Assembly (NCBI RefSeq): GCF_015529805.1
Contig: NZ_CP064654.1
Span: 1,426,001-1,490,000, forward strand
DNA: 64,000 nt
Origin: Qipengyuania soli
GTDB lineage: Bacteria > Pseudomonadota > Alphaproteobacteria > Sphingomonadales > Sphingomonadaceae
Direction: 5' to 3'
Below are positions 9,369 through 18,663 of this stretch, piece after piece; position 1 is the first letter of the stretch; the number at the start of each line of letters is the position of its first letter. The translations under genes were made by a program, and so were the position numbers. Under the pieces are notes generated by a model. The model made no database searches, was not told where the DNA came from, and was given only the letters and a program-made list of their open reading frames with translations.

Positions 9369-10406
9369 ATGGCAAAAATCGTGCCGGTCATCCTGTGCGG
9401 CGGTAGTGGGACACGTTTGTGGCCCCGGAGCCGCGCTCATCGACCGAAGCCTTTCATTCCTCTTCTCGGCGAACAAACGCTGTATGAGCAGGCATTATCG
9501 CGATGCTCGGATCGCACTGTCTTCGCCGCGCCGGTCATTGTTGTCGGCGCCGACCATATGCCTTTTGCGACCGAACAGGCCGCAAAGATTGCACCAGATA
9601 CGCGCTTCATCGTCGAGCCGATGGGCCGCAACACGGCACCTGCCATCGCGCTCGCAGCGCACGCAATCGAGCCGGATGATGTCATGCTGGTTTGCCCCAG
9701 TGATCACCACATCGAGGATACGGAGGCGTTCATCGCCTCGGCCATTGCCGCAGCGGAACTCGCTTCGGATGACTGGCTGGTGTCCTTCGGCATCGAAGCG
9801 ACCGCGCCTGAAACGGGCTATGGCTATATACATCGCGGAGAACAGGTTGGCGGCGGCTTTGCTGTACATAGCTTTGTCGAGAAGCCAGACCTCGAGCGGG
9901 CGAAGGCCTTTCTCTCGGACGGCGGCTATGCCTGGAACGGGGGAATATTTGCCTTTCGTGCAGGCAAGTTCCTCTCCGAACTTGAACGGCACCGCCCTGC
10001 CCTCGCCGCTGCAGTCGCCGATGCCTTTGCGAATGCGCGTGTCGATGGCGAGAACATCTACCCGGACCCTGACCTTTTCGCTTCGGTCGAGGGAGACTCG
10101 GTCGATTACGCGGTCATGGAGAATACTGATCGTGCGGCGATGGTCGAAGCTTCGATGGGCTGGTCCGACATTGGCAATTGGGATGCTCTTGCAGCCCGCC
10201 GCATACCCGACGATGCCGGCAACGTCGTTGTTGGAGACGGCGAGATCGTGGATGGCACCGGCTCAATGATCGATACCGATGGTCCCTACGTTGCCGTCAT
10301 CGGCCTCGACGATGTGGTCGTTGTGGTCGACGGGGATTCGATCCTCGTCACCAGTCGCAGCAAGGTCCAGCGGGTCGGCGAGATCGGCAAGAAGAAGTCC
10401 AACTGA
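9369..10406 (+). CDS. manC: mannose-1-phosphate guanylyltransferase
   Basis: Converts mannose-1-phosphate and GTP to GDP-mannose, the donor for mannosyl and (through gmd/fcl at 14633-16656) fucosyl units. The nucleotidyltransferase signature LCGGSGTRLWPRSR opens the protein, followed by a KPF motif, PSDHHIED and FVEKPD with W-N-G-G-IF. At 345 residues it has only the catalytic domain, unlike the two-domain ManC/XanB type (~470 residues); the isomerase is a separate coupled gene. ATG at 9369 has AAGGAG upstream. The stop overlaps the next start (TGATG). Confidence 0.93.
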   Translation: MAKIVPVILCGGSGTRLWPRSRAHRPKPFIPLLGEQTLYEQALSRCSDRTVFAAPVIVVGADHMPFATEQAAKIAPDTRFIVEPMGRNTAPAIALAAHAIEPDDVMLVCPSDHHIEDTEAFIASAIAAAELASDDWLVSFGIEATAPETGYGYIHRGEQVGGGFAVHSFVEKPDLERAKAFLSDGGYAWNGGIFAFRAGKFLSELERHRPALAAAVADAFANARVDGENIYPDPDLFASVEGDSVDYAVMENTDRAAMVEASMGWSDIGNWDALAARRIPDDAGNVVVGDGEIVDGTGSMIDTDGPYVAVIGLDDVVVVVDGDSILVTSRSKVQRVGEIGKKKSN

Positions 10407-11203
10407 TGCAGAAGCTGGAGCGCAAGTTCGTCGAGAAGGTGTGGGGCGTCGATCGGCTCCCGCCAGTCTTCGGTGCGCCGCAGGATGTGCGCATCGGAGA
10501 AGTCTGGTACGATCCGCCAGCTGAGCTCCAAAGCCTGCTCGTCAAGGCACTTTTCGCTTCCGAACGGCTTTCCGTGCAGGCCCATCCCAGCGATGATCAG
10601 GCCCAGGCCATGGGTTTGGGTCGCTCCGGGAAGAGCGAGTGCTGGGTAATCACCGCCGCAGAAGATGGGGCAACGATCGCAGTCGGTTTCCGCGAGCGGG
10701 TAAGCCCCGAAGCCATGCGCTCTGCCGCTCTCGACGGATCGATCGTGGATTTGCTCGAGTGGCATCCGGTGGAACGTGGCGATGCCTTCTATATTCCCGC
10801 CGGCACGGTCCATGCCATTGGAGGCGGAGTCAGCCTGATCGAGGTTCAGCAGAACACCGACATCACGTTCCGCCTTTACGATTACGGCAGGCCTCGCGAG
10901 CTTCACCTCGATGATGCGATGCAGGTCGCGATCACAGAGCCCTATCCATCCCACTATCGCAGCCGACTGGGAGAGGATACGCAGCTGGTCGACAGCGAAC
11001 ATTTCCGGCTTGCTTCGGTCGCCACGAACGAAACTGGCGCGATCGCCGAATGGATCGGAAAGGCCCTGCTCATACCTTTCGAAGGAAGGGCAAGCGTCGA
11101 TGGGGTGGAACTGGCCATCGGAGAATGTTCGTTCGTCGATGACATTGCTACGGTCGAAATCGGCGGGGACGGGCTTCTACTGGTCGCCCAGCCCCAGGGC
11201 TGA
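10406..11203 (+). CDS. manA: mannose-6-phosphate isomerase, class I
   Basis: Protein of 265 residues that interconverts fructose-6-phosphate and mannose-6-phosphate. Cupin-type zinc ligand regions are visible: VQAHPSDDQA, a glutamate in SECWVI and PAGTVHAIGGG, with QQNTDITFRLYDYGR near the active site. It is translationally coupled to manC through a TGATG overlap, forming a two-gene GDP-mannose supply operon for the polysaccharide loci. The final segment is shorter than in E. coli ManA, as usual for this bacterial subfamily. Confidence 0.9.
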   Translation: MQKLERKFVEKVWGVDRLPPVFGAPQDVRIGEVWYDPPAELQSLLVKALFASERLSVQAHPSDDQAQAMGLGRSGKSECWVITAAEDGATIAVGFRERVSPEAMRSAALDGSIVDLLEWHPVERGDAFYIPAGTVHAIGGGVSLIEVQQNTDITFRLYDYGRPRELHLDDAMQVAITEPYPSHYRSRLGEDTQLVDSEHFRLASVATNETGAIAEWIGKALLIPFEGRASVDGVELAIGECSFVDDIATVEIGGDGLLLVAQPQG

Positions 11204-11267
11204 CAGATCACGCGATAATCCGTGTTCCACCTGCGACCTGTGGCTCGGTTGACGTTGCGTCCGACCG

Positions 11268-11297
11268 CTTGAAACAGGTCTGCACCAATCTTACATT
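11268..11297 (+). promoter_or_regulatory. predicted sigma70-type promoter for the candidate sRNA
   Basis: TTGAAA at 11269-11274 and TACATT at 11292-11297 are separated by 17 bp, a good match to the vegetative consensus, and point to a transcript start near 11303-11305. It lies between manA and the minus-strand amidohydrolase and faces no open reading frame. Confidence 0.5.
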
Positions 11298-11302
11298 TCA
11301 GG

Positions 11303-11406
11303 TGTCGGCAGTGCTTCCCTCATGGCCTGTCCGACATGATGCACGAGAGTGCATTTCCTCCCTGAACCTTGGCCACCTCGTGCGATCTGCACGAGGTGGT
11401 TTTTTC
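11303..11406 (+). ncRNA. candidate trans-acting small RNA (~100 nt)
   Basis: No ORF fits here, but the sequence folds as a bacterial sRNA: hairpin 1 (stem 11303-11308 with 11331-11336), hairpin 2 (ATGCAC, GAGA tetraloop, GTGCAT at 11339-11354), a single-stranded linker TTCCTCCCTGAACC, then a perfect 11-bp terminator stem and T tract. The linker contains CCUCCC, an anti-Shine-Dalgarno sequence as seen in alphaproteobacterial sRNAs that block translation starts (the ar14/CUCCUCCC type). A promoter fits just upstream. Alternatively the last hairpin is only the manA terminator, with the rest being its 3' UTR. Confidence 0.6.
11373..11406 (+). terminator. Rho-independent terminator
   Basis: Perfect 11-bp stem (11373-11383 with 11389-11399), 5-nt loop, followed by six T residues. 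It ends transcription from manA and/or the candidate sRNA. The minus-strand amidohydrolase gene stops at its far edge. Confidence 0.92.
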
Positions 11407-12346
11407 ATTCCGCTGCAAGCGGGCTGAGTGACGCACCGCCTATCGCGGCAACTTCGCGCGCCAGGCCTCGTACCATTCCCGAAAGCATCCTAGCGAGGGC
11501 GGGAAGACGCATGCTGGGGCCATCGAGCCGCGAACAAAGATAGCTTGATCGGCACACCTCGAGCTGGAGCGCATGCACCCCGCGTTGGGGATGGCCATGG
11601 CGATCAAGGACGTAACCGCCAGAATACGGCCGATTCCTGGCTGCGGGGCGGTTCTGGTCTTCGAGGTAACGCAGGCTAATGCTGGTGAGGCGTTCATTGC
11701 ACGATGCGCCGAAACGATCGCCTACCACGAACTCGGCCGCACGCTCCTCGCTGAACCGAGGTTTCAGTGGGGGCATGGAATGCAGGTCGATAAGCAGGGC
11801 AGCGCCCCACTGGTCGCGGACAAGGTCCAGCATTTTCCCGAGTTCTCGGTGATAGGGCTGGTGGATCGTTGAAACGCGACGTCCGAGCTCCTCGTGCGAA
11901 ATCGGAGAACGCCAAATCTCCCCGAATGCGGGGAGACGACGCGGCACGAGCCCAAGACCGGATCGAGCGCGGCGGTTGGCGAGAGAGTTGCGTGTCCGCA
12001 CTGCCGGTTTCCCGCTGACCATTCCCCAGTCGACATCGTCGGGCGCGCGATTGAGGTCGATCATTGCCCGCGGGGCTTCCGCCAGGAGCAGCGCGGCTCC
12101 GGTCTGCCGCGCTATTTCGAGCGCAAGGAGATCGACAAATCTGTCTTCCAGCCGGATCCTTACGGACTCGTTGCGCATATCGGCGAGGAGACTTGCCGGG
12201 TACGACCTCCCCCCGTGAGGTGCCGCGACGACGATCGGCAGAGCACATTTCCGCAGGTCACTGGATCTGAACGCCGGCAAACCTGTCCCGGGAACTTCGC
12301 CCCCGGGAACTAGGCTTGCGAAGAATTCGTCACCAGTGCCGTCCAT
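11405..12346 (-). CDS. N-formylglutamate amidohydrolase family protein
   Basis: Protein of about 313 residues of the FGase family (HutG-like), which hydrolyses N-formyl-glutamate or related N-acyl amino acids with a metal. Visible family segments are VAAPHGGRSYP, EDRFVDLLA, a DLNRAPDD loop and LIDLHSMPP. There is no histidine catabolic gene nearby, so the true substrate is uncertain. The ATG at 12346 was chosen because the longer frame overlaps the flippase gene (stop at 12378). In several alphaproteobacteria an FGase gene neighbours cpdR; here a flippase gene lies between them. Confidence 0.8.
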   Translation of the reverse strand: MDGTGDEFFASLVPGGEVPGTGLPAFRSSDLRKCALPIVVAAPHGGRSYPASLLADMRNESVRIRLEDRFVDLLALEIARQTGAALLLAEAPRAMIDLNRAPDDVDWGMVSGKPAVRTRNSLANRRARSGLGLVPRRLPAFGEIWRSPISHEELGRRVSTIHQPYHRELGKMLDLVRDQWGAALLIDLHSMPPLKPRFSEERAAEFVVGDRFGASCNERLTSISLRYLEDQNRPAARNRPYSGGYVLDRHGHPQRGVHALQLEVCRSSYLCSRLDGPSMRLPALARMLSGMVRGLAREVAAIGGASLSPLAAE

Positions 12347-12377
12347 GCAGGAAAGTTCGCCGATTTGGGACGACCTG

Positions 12378-13745
12378 TCAAAGCCGTAGCCTAGCAATGG
12401 GAAGAATCCCGGTAAGACGGTAAGCATGCACGGCAAGCACCGCCTTTCGGGCCAATTCGACACCGGCAAAGACTGCAGCAATTATCAGGAGATTGCCCGC
12501 CGAGGCAGCTACGAGAAGCAATGCTGTCGCACAGATGGCTGCAATGATTGTCGTCTTGGCAAACACGTCCTGATGACCGGCCATCACCAGGATCGAACCC
12601 GACATGCCCAGCAGGCTGCTCAGGATTGTCCCGGCCACAAGGATCGCAAGCAATTTCAGAGTGAGCAGGTCGGCCGTGGGAAACAGACCCTCGTAGAATG
12701 GGAAACCACCGACAACGCAGATTCCGAGCGACAGGCAGAGGATGAAATGCAGCAAGGTCGCTTGATTGGCAGTCCGCTGCATCGCCATGCGATCATTGGT
12801 CGCAAGTTCTGCAGCAAAGCGCTGTTCGACCACCAGCTGTATGGGCATGGAAGCGAATGATGCGAGCAACGCCAGCCGGTTGGCAGGGAAATAGGCCGCT
12901 GCGGCATCCGCCGAGATACGTTCCCCCACCACAATCACGTCTACGGTGTTCATGGCGACAAGTGCCAGCATCGAAACCGCAATCGTGCCGCTAGAGACGA
13001 GATAACTCTTCTGCAAAGCATCGGTTGAGGGCTTCAGGAGCGAACTCCATCTCACCTGCAGGCGCCTTGCCTGCCAGAGAGCGCACAATATGATCGACGA
13101 ACCGACGAGAATGGCTGCCGCGCCAACCTCGGGTCGCCTACCCAATGCAGCCAAGGAGCCCAAAGCGAAAATCGCGACCGCCCGCCAGACGATTTCTCGG
13201 GGAGCCATGGCAAGCGCGTAGCGGTTGGAAATACGTGCAGCCCCGGTCAGGGCGGTCATGACGCTGAGGCCGATCGTCATCAGCAAAGCCGCGATACAGA
13301 CAATGCCGGGGTACCCTGCAAATTCCAGGTAGACCGCAATTGCGAGCCCGAAAATTGTCGACACCCAGGTTACGAGACCAATAACTTCGTTGGGAACTGC
13401 AATTTCGGGGGCTTCGTCACCATCGACACGCCGATGCGCGACACTCCGGATAATCATTTCCGCTTGGCCAAAGCCGCCAAAGCCTGCGGCTAATGTCGTG
13501 AACGACACCAGCAGGGCCAGAACTCCGAAGTCAGCTGCCGACAACCAGTTCGACGTGCAAGCGACAAAGGCCAGCATCGCCAGAACTGCCCCCGCGCGCA
13601 GGAGACCGACGGCGGCGCCTTCCCTGATGAAGCTGTAAAGCTGGTTTCGGGTGTCGCGCGCCATCTTCGCGTCAGACACCGCGATGATCGATCCCGTCAA
13701 TCGCTGCTTCGCCTTTTCGCACCGTTTGGCTCCTAAGAGGGACAT
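12378..13745 (-). CDS. polysaccharide flippase-like membrane protein (MATE/MVF superfamily)
   Basis: Protein of 455 residues with about 12 hydrophobic segments and the layout of Wzx/RfbX-type lipid-linked oligosaccharide flippases. The N-terminal segment (QLYSFIREGAAVGLLRAGAV then SNWLSAADFGVLAL) is typical of O-antigen flippases. It is one of two such proteins in the window (the other at 21005-22228). An AAGGGA ribosome site precedes the ATG at 13745. It is divergently transcribed from cpdR and lies upstream of the amidohydrolase with a 31-bp gap. Confidence 0.8.
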   Translation of the reverse strand: MSLLGAKRCEKAKQRLTGSIIAVSDAKMARDTRNQLYSFIREGAAVGLLRAGAVLAMLAFVACTSNWLSAADFGVLALLVSFTTLAAGFGGFGQAEMIIRSVAHRRVDGDEAPEIAVPNEVIGLVTWVSTIFGLAIAVYLEFAGYPGIVCIAALLMTIGLSVMTALTGAARISNRYALAMAPREIVWRAVAIFALGSLAALGRRPEVGAAAILVGSSIILCALWQARRLQVRWSSLLKPSTDALQKSYLVSSGTIAVSMLALVAMNTVDVIVVGERISADAAAAYFPANRLALLASFASMPIQLVVEQRFAAELATNDRMAMQRTANQATLLHFILCLSLGICVVGGFPFYEGLFPTADLLTLKLLAILVAGTILSSLLGMSGSILVMAGHQDVFAKTTIIAAICATALLLVAASAGNLLIIAAVFAGVELARKAVLAVHAYRLTGILPIARLRL

Positions 13746-13824
13746 GCTCGGAATTTCCCTTGAGCGATGAGCTCTGGGTGGCGAGTATATGTTTTCTTAA
13801 ACGAACCAGGTTAAGGGGGGAGGC

Positions 13825-14214
13825 ATGAACGGAAACGCTGTACCCAGGATCCTTCTTGCAGAAGATGATGACGCCATGCGCGTCTACCTCGAGCGTGCGC
13901 TCGTAAATGCCGGATACGACGTCGATTCGGTCGATCGCGGTACCGCTGCCCTGCCCCTGCTCGAATCCACCAGCTACAGCCTGCTACTGTCCGACATCGT
14001 GATGCCGGAGATGGATGGGATCGAACTGGCCCAGCGATGCAACGAGATCAGCCCCGAAACCAAGGTCATGTTCATTACCGGCTTTGCAGCGGTGACGCTG
14101 AAAGCCAGCCGCGAACAACCGCATGCGAAGGTGCTTTCCAAGCCCTTCCACCTGCGCGACCTGGTGCTGGAGGTCGAAAGAGTCCTGGAAGAACGGACGG
14201 CCGCCAGACTTTGA
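13825..14214 (+). CDS. cpdR: single-domain response regulator CpdR
   Basis: Receiver-only protein of 129 residues. The acidic pocket (EDDD at 13-16), phospho-acceptor D57 in LLLSDIVMPEMDG, and K106 in VLSKPF are intact. The segments KVMFITGFAAVTL and AKVLSKPFHLRDLV match CpdR, which in Caulobacter, when unphosphorylated, directs ClpXP proteolysis of cell-cycle targets such as CtrA and is phosphorylated by the CckA-ChpT relay. A strong GGGGGAG ribosome site precedes the ATG. The tRNA-Val gene follows 77 bp downstream. Confidence 0.92.
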   Translation: MNGNAVPRILLAEDDDAMRVYLERALVNAGYDVDSVDRGTAALPLLESTSYSLLLSDIVMPEMDGIELAQRCNEISPETKVMFITGFAAVTLKASREQPHAKVLSKPFHLRDLVLEVERVLEERTAARL

Positions 14215-14291
14215 TGTTTTAGGCCTTGCGTGCCCGATACGTGGCCGCTATTGGGCCGCCCTGCCCCGCAGACGGGGCCACATGATGGTGT

Positions 14292-14366
14292 GGGCGTATA
14301 GCTCAGTGGTAGAGCACTATGTTGACATCGTAGGGGTCCCAAGTTCGAACCTTGGTACGCCCACCA
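14292..14366 (+). tRNA. tRNA-Val (GAC)
   Basis: A 75-nt cloverleaf: acceptor GGGCGTA pairs with TACGCCC, D-arm GCTCAGTGGTAGAGC, anticodon stem CTATG/CGTAG with loop TTGACAT (GAC at 14324-14326), T-arm with GTTCGAAC, discriminator A and an encoded CCA end. The polysaccharide locus begins about 270 bp downstream. No copy of the tRNA 3' end was noticed elsewhere in the window. Confidence 0.97.
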
Positions 14367-14632
14367 TCAGCAACTTCCCGATCTGATCGACGACAGACTG
14401 GTCCACTCCGCAAGCCGGAGATTGCGATTTGCAGAGCTATGGCTCTCATGACCTCAACACCCTGAATTTCGCCCCCAAAATCCTTCTTCTTGCGGTTGCC
14501 AGCGAGAAGACCAGCAGCCATAGGGTCGGTTGAACGAGCATATGGGTTGCATCTTCGGTTTACGGATAAGAAAACACCAACCGGAAAGCCGTCATGCCCG
14601 CGCTCACCAGCCAACTGACGATGAGATTTTAA

Positions 14633-15694
14633 GTGACGAAAAGAGCTTTGATTACCGGCGTTACCGGCCAGGATGGTGCCTATCTTGCGCGCCTGCTGCT
14701 TGAAAAGGGTTATGAAGTCCACGGCGTGAAGCGGCGCTCGTCGTCATTCAATACCGGTCGTATCGAAGACATTTACGAAGACCCGCATGTCGTCGATCCG
14801 CAGCTCATCCTCCACTATGGTGACATGACCGATGCGACGAACCTCATCCGGATCGTGCAGGAGGTCCAGCCGGACGAAATCTACAACCTCGCCGCACAGA
14901 GTCACGTGCAGGTCAGTTTCGAAACACCCGAGTACACCGCCAATGCCGACGCGATCGGCACGCTGCGCCTGCTCGAGGCCATCCGCATCCTGAAGCTTGA
15001 GAACAAGACCCGCTTCTATCAAGCTTCCACGAGCGAGCTTTACGGCCTCGTGCAGGAAGTCCCGCAACGCGAAACCACGCCCTTCTATCCGCGCAGTCCC
15101 TATGCAGCGGCAAAGCTCTACGGCTACTGGATCACGGTCAATTACCGCGAAGCCTACGGCATTCACGCGTCGAACGGCATCCTGTTCAACCACGAGAGCC
15201 CGCTGCGCGGCGAGACCTTCGTCACCCGCAAAATCACCCGCGCCGCGGCAGCAATCGCCCTCGGCCGACAGGATCGCCTGTATCTCGGCAATCTCGACGC
15301 CAAGCGCGACTGGGGCCATGCGCGGGAATATGTTCGCGGCATGTGGCTGATCGCCCAGCAGGACGAGCCGGACGACTATGTCCTAGCCACAGGCGTGACC
15401 ACCGAGGTGCGCGAATTCGTACGATGGGCATTCGAAGATGCCGGTATTCCCATCGAGTTTCGCGGAGAAGGCATCGACGAGAAGGGCTATGCCAAGGACG
15501 ATGGCCGTCTGCTCGTTGAAGTCGATCCGCGCTATTTCCGCCCGACCGAGGTCGACCTGCTCATCGGCGACCCGACCAAGGCGCGCGAGAAGCTGGGCTG
15601 GACCCACGACACCGGCCCCCGCGAATTGGCACGCGAAATGGTGCTCGCCGACCTGGAAATCATGCGTTCGGCCCCTATCGCCAAGGACGCATGA
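14633..15694 (+). CDS. gmd: GDP-mannose 4,6-dehydratase
   Basis: Protein of 353 residues that makes GDP-4-keto-6-deoxymannose from GDP-mannose. NAD(P)-binding [12 protein letters not shown] is at the N-terminus, [12 protein letters not shown] is the Gmd-specific loop, YGDMTD follows, and the catalytic [10 protein letters not shown] holds the Y-x3-K dyad. The start is GTG at 14633. It is the first gene of a plus-strand unit and overlaps fcl by 4 bp. With manC, manA and fcl it completes a GDP-L-fucose route. The 266-bp gap before it (14367-14632) contains no gene I can support and presumably holds the operon promoter. Confidence 0.97.
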   Translation: MTKRALITGVTGQDGAYLARLLLEKGYEVHGVKRRSSSFNTGRIEDIYEDPHVVDPQLILHYGDMTDATNLIRIVQEVQPDEIYNLAAQSHVQVSFETPEYTANADAIGTLRLLEAIRILKLENKTRFYQASTSELYGLVQEVPQRETTPFYPRSPYAAAKLYGYWITVNYREAYGIHASNGILFNHESPLRGETFVTRKITRAAAAIALGRQDRLYLGNLDAKRDWGHAREYVRGMWLIAQQDEPDDYVLATGVTTEVREFVRWAFEDAGIPIEFRGEGIDEKGYAKDDGRLLVEVDPRYFRPTEVDLLIGDPTKAREKLGWTHDTGPRELAREMVLADLEIMRSAPIAKDA

Positions 15695-16656
15695 TGGGCC
15701 GACCATACAACCTCTCTGGCAAGCGGGTCTATGTTTCCGGTCATGGAGGCATGGTAGGTTCGGCTCTGGTGCGTCGCCTCTCCAGCGAGGGGTGTGAAAT
15801 CCTTACTGCCGACCGTTCGGTTGACCTCCGCAACCAGGCAGCAGTCGATGCGTGGTTCGCGGAAAATCGCCCCGATACCGTCATCGTGGCAGCCGCAAAA
15901 GTTGGCGGCATCCTCGCCAACGACAGCTATCCGGCGCAATTCCTCTACGACAACCTTATGATCGCAGCCAATTCGATCGAGGCGGCGCGCAAGACCGATG
16001 TCGGCAAACTCCTGTTCCTCGGCTCGTCCTGCATTTATCCCAAGCTGGCTCCCCAGCCGATTCCCGAAGACAGTCTGCTGTCAGGTCCGCTCGAACCGAC
16101 CAACGAATGGTATGCGATCGCCAAGATTGCAGGGATCAAGCTGTGCCAGGCTTATCGCCGCGAGCATGGCTGCGACTTCATCAGTGCGATGCCAACAAAC
16201 CTCTATGGTCCAGGCGACAACTACGACCTCAACAGCAGTCATGTACTCCCTGCCCTGATCCGCAAGGCCCACACTGCAAAGCAGAACGACGCCGAGAGCA
16301 TGGTGATCTGGGGAAGCGGTACGCCGTTGCGCGAATTTCTCCACGTCGACGATCTCGCCGACGCCTGCGTCTTCCTGTTGCAGAACTACTCCGGCGAGGA
16401 ACACGTAAACGTCGGTTCGGGAGAGGAAATATCGATCGGTAGCCTTGCCGAACTTGTCGCCGAAATTGTCGGCTTCAATGGGCGCGTGGAACGGGATGCG
16501 ACAAAGCCCGACGGCACGCCGCGAAAACTGATGGATTCGACTCGTCTGCGCAATCTGGGGTGGGCGCCCAAAATAAGCCTCAGCGAAGGAATCGCATCCA
16601 CCTATGAAGGCGTTCGCGACTTGCTTGACACATCGCAAGTCCGCGAGGTCGTCTGA
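15691..16656 (+). CDS. fcl: GDP-L-fucose synthase
   Basis: Bifunctional epimerase/reductase of 321 residues (WcaG) turning GDP-4-keto-6-deoxymannose into GDP-L-fucose. NADP-binding [11 protein letters not shown], the LGSSCIYPK segment, the catalytic [10 protein letters not shown] and [12 protein letters not shown] are all family hallmarks. The gene overlaps gmd through ATGATG, so either ATG at 15691 or 15694 may be used. Fucose or a related 6-deoxyhexose is therefore expected in one of the surface polysaccharides. Confidence 0.96.
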   Translation: MMGRPYNLSGKRVYVSGHGGMVGSALVRRLSSEGCEILTADRSVDLRNQAAVDAWFAENRPDTVIVAAAKVGGILANDSYPAQFLYDNLMIAANSIEAARKTDVGKLLFLGSSCIYPKLAPQPIPEDSLLSGPLEPTNEWYAIAKIAGIKLCQAYRREHGCDFISAMPTNLYGPGDNYDLNSSHVLPALIRKAHTAKQNDAESMVIWGSGTPLREFLHVDDLADACVFLLQNYSGEEHVNVGSGEEISIGSLAELVAEIVGFNGRVERDATKPDGTPRKLMDSTRLRNLGWAPKISLSEGIASTYEGVRDLLDTSQVREVV

Positions 16657-16687
16657 TCCAGGGCTCGATGGCCAGGTTCATGACACG

Positions 16688-17443
16688 ATGAAGTCAGTAC
16701 CCGAGAGCTACGATGTACTGGGCGTACCGGTTTCGGTCGTTACAATGGAGAGCGCCGCGACCCTGCTCGAGCAATGGTCGACCGACGCCACCGGGCGCTT
16801 CGTCTGCGTCAGGGATGTGGCGAGCCTGGTCGCGATATCGGAAGACGAGGAGATCAGCCCACTTCATCGCGAAGCATCGATGATCGTGCCCGACGGCATG
16901 CCCTTGGTTTATCTCGGCCGCCGCCAAGGATTTGAGGTTGAACGCGTGTGCGGACCTGATCTCTTCGAGGAGATGATGCGCCGGTCACCTGAAAACGGTC
17001 TGCGGCACTTCTTCTTCGGCGGCAAGGACGGCGTGGCTGAAAAGCTTGCCGAAAGGATGCGCGCACGCTTTCCGGGAGTGCGCATTGTCGGCTGCGCGAC
17101 GCCGCCCTTCCGAGCGATGACACCCGCCGAGCAAGAAGATATCCAAACGCACATTCGTGATAGCGGAGCCGATATCGTGTGGGTCGGACTTTCTTCGCCC
17201 AAACAGGACGTCTGGATGTGGCGCAACTACAGCCACTTGCCACAGACCCTTATCGGGGTGGGCGCTGCGTTCGATTTCCACTCCGGCGAAGTACGGCGTG
17301 CGCCGCCTTGGATGCAGAAAACCGGCCTCGAATGGGCTTACCGCATCTCTCAGGAGCCGAAACGCCTGTCGCGTCGCTATTTGAAATTCGGGTCGAAGTT
17401 TCTTTGGTCCCTCGCCCGACGACGCCTGGCGAAGAAATCTTGA
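16688..17443 (+). CDS. WecG/TagA/CpsF family glycosyltransferase
   Basis: Protein of 251 residues of GT26, which transfers the second sugar (often N-acetylmannosaminuronic acid, ManNAc or a hexose) onto polyprenyl-diphosphate-linked sugar in polysaccharide or teichoic acid synthesis. Conserved segments are VPDGMPLVYLGRR, FFFGGKDGVAEKLA, DIVWVGLSSPKQDVWM and GVGAAFDFHSG. The C-terminal basic QEPKRLSRRYL tail is the usual membrane-binding region. I start it at ATG 16688; the longer frame overlaps fcl. The next gene starts on its stop codon. Confidence 0.92.
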   Translation: MKSVPESYDVLGVPVSVVTMESAATLLEQWSTDATGRFVCVRDVASLVAISEDEEISPLHREASMIVPDGMPLVYLGRRQGFEVERVCGPDLFEEMMRRSPENGLRHFFFGGKDGVAEKLAERMRARFPGVRIVGCATPPFRAMTPAEQEDIQTHIRDSGADIVWVGLSSPKQDVWMWRNYSHLPQTLIGVGAAFDFHSGEVRRAPPWMQKTGLEWAYRISQEPKRLSRRYLKFGSKFLWSLARRRLAKKS

Positions 17444-18663
17444 GCGCGGCATCGAAAGACAAACTGACCGTCCTTGCGGTCCACAATCGCTACCAGCTTG
17501 CCGGCGGCGAGGACCGTGTTTTCGAAGACGAAACGACCTTACTCGAGAAGGCAGGTCATCAAGTTCATCGCCTGCAACTCTCGAATGACGACATCGTCGG
17601 TCTCGGCGGCAAGTTGGCCAATGGTCTTGGTGCCACTTACAGTTTTCGGGGCAGGAAGCTGGTCTCAGACGCTATCCTCTCCTGTCGCCCGGACGTAGTT
17701 CACGTCCATAATTTTTTCCCGAAGTTCAGCCCTGCGATTTTCGACGCGACACGCGAACATAGCGTCGCCAGCGTGCTGACCCTGCACAACTTCCGCATAG
17801 CCTGCGCGAACGGCACTCTCTTCAGGGATGGCACCTATTGCGATCAGTGCGTCGGCCAGTCTCCCCTGCCCGCCATCGTTCATCGCTGTTATCGCGGTTC
17901 TCGGACGGGTTCGGCCGCAATTGCCGCAATGATCCAGACTCACAAAGCGTTGGGCACTTGGCAGAATAAGGTCGATCGCTTCATCATCCTCACCGAAGCA
18001 GCCCGTACAATCTTCGAAAAGGCAGGCGTTCCGTCGAACCGGATGGTAGCCAAGGCGAACCCCGTCTCAATCCACGCCACTACGCCAGCCTCGCCCGCCG
18101 AGCGAAGCCATTTCGTCTATGCCGGGCGCCTGTCCCCCGAAAAGGGTGTCGGTTTCCTCGTACAGACGTGGCGTGAACGACAGGAACCGCTGCTGATCAT
18201 TGGTGACGGACCTGACCGGCAAATGCTCGAGAGTATTGCTCCTCCTAACGTGACCTTTCTCGGACATCTCGACCATCAGGCGATGCTATCTAACATCGGC
18301 CGGGCAAGAGCCCTTATCGTCCCCTCCTTGTGTCCGGAGATGTTCGGCCTAGTTGCGGTCGAAGCGATGGCAACAGGGACCCCGGTGATCGCCGCGCGGA
18401 TCGGGGGATTGACCAAGATCGTGACGGATTCCCAAACTGGCTTTCTGTTCGACCCGGGTAATGGCCGCGAACTGTGCGCGGCGATCGACTCTTTGAGCGA
18501 TGACGATCTGCTCTCCCGCATGATCGGCCAGTCCTTGTCGCGTTACCAAGAAGAATTCGCTCCTGAGCACACGATGGAGGTCCTCGAACAAGTCTATCGA
18601 GGAGCGATTTCCGATGCGCGCCAGCGTGCGGGAAAACTCGATCCGGGAAGGACCGGCTCGTGA
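17440..18663 (+). CDS. glycosyltransferase family 4
   Basis: Protein of about 407 residues with a GT-B fold. N-terminal VLAVHNRYQLAGGED, a cysteine-bearing TYCDQCVG loop and HKALG region resemble GT4 enzymes of capsule and EPS loci; the donor-binding half has GRLSPEKG and the E-x7-E-like PEMFGLVAVEAMATG. Cytoplasmic, it adds a sugar to the lipid-linked repeat unit. The likely start is TTG at 17440, embedded in the stop of the preceding gene (TTGA overlap); no ATG or GTG lies close by in frame. The acceptor and donor are unknown. Confidence 0.88.
   Translation: MSAASKDKLTVLAVHNRYQLAGGEDRVFEDETTLLEKAGHQVHRLQLSNDDIVGLGGKLANGLGATYSFRGRKLVSDAILSCRPDVVHVHNFFPKFSPAIFDATREHSVASVLTLHNFRIACANGTLFRDGTYCDQCVGQSPLPAIVHRCYRGSRTGSAAIAAMIQTHKALGTWQNKVDRFIILTEAARTIFEKAGVPSNRMVAKANPVSIHATTPASPAERSHFVYAGRLSPEKGVGFLVQTWRERQEPLLIIGDGPDRQMLESIAPPNVTFLGHLDHQAMLSNIGRARALIVPSLCPEMFGLVAVEAMATGTPVIAARIGGLTKIVTDSQTGFLFDPGNGRELCAAIDSLSDDDLLSRMIGQSLSRYQEEFAPEHTMEVLEQVYRGAISDARQRAGKLDPGRTGS

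Noticed and set aside
14303-14722. 139-residue minus-strand frame between tRNA-Val and gmd
   Set aside because: It runs through the tRNA and into gmd, has no ribosome site or recognisable family, and is treated as non-coding; a decayed gene remnant cannot be excluded.
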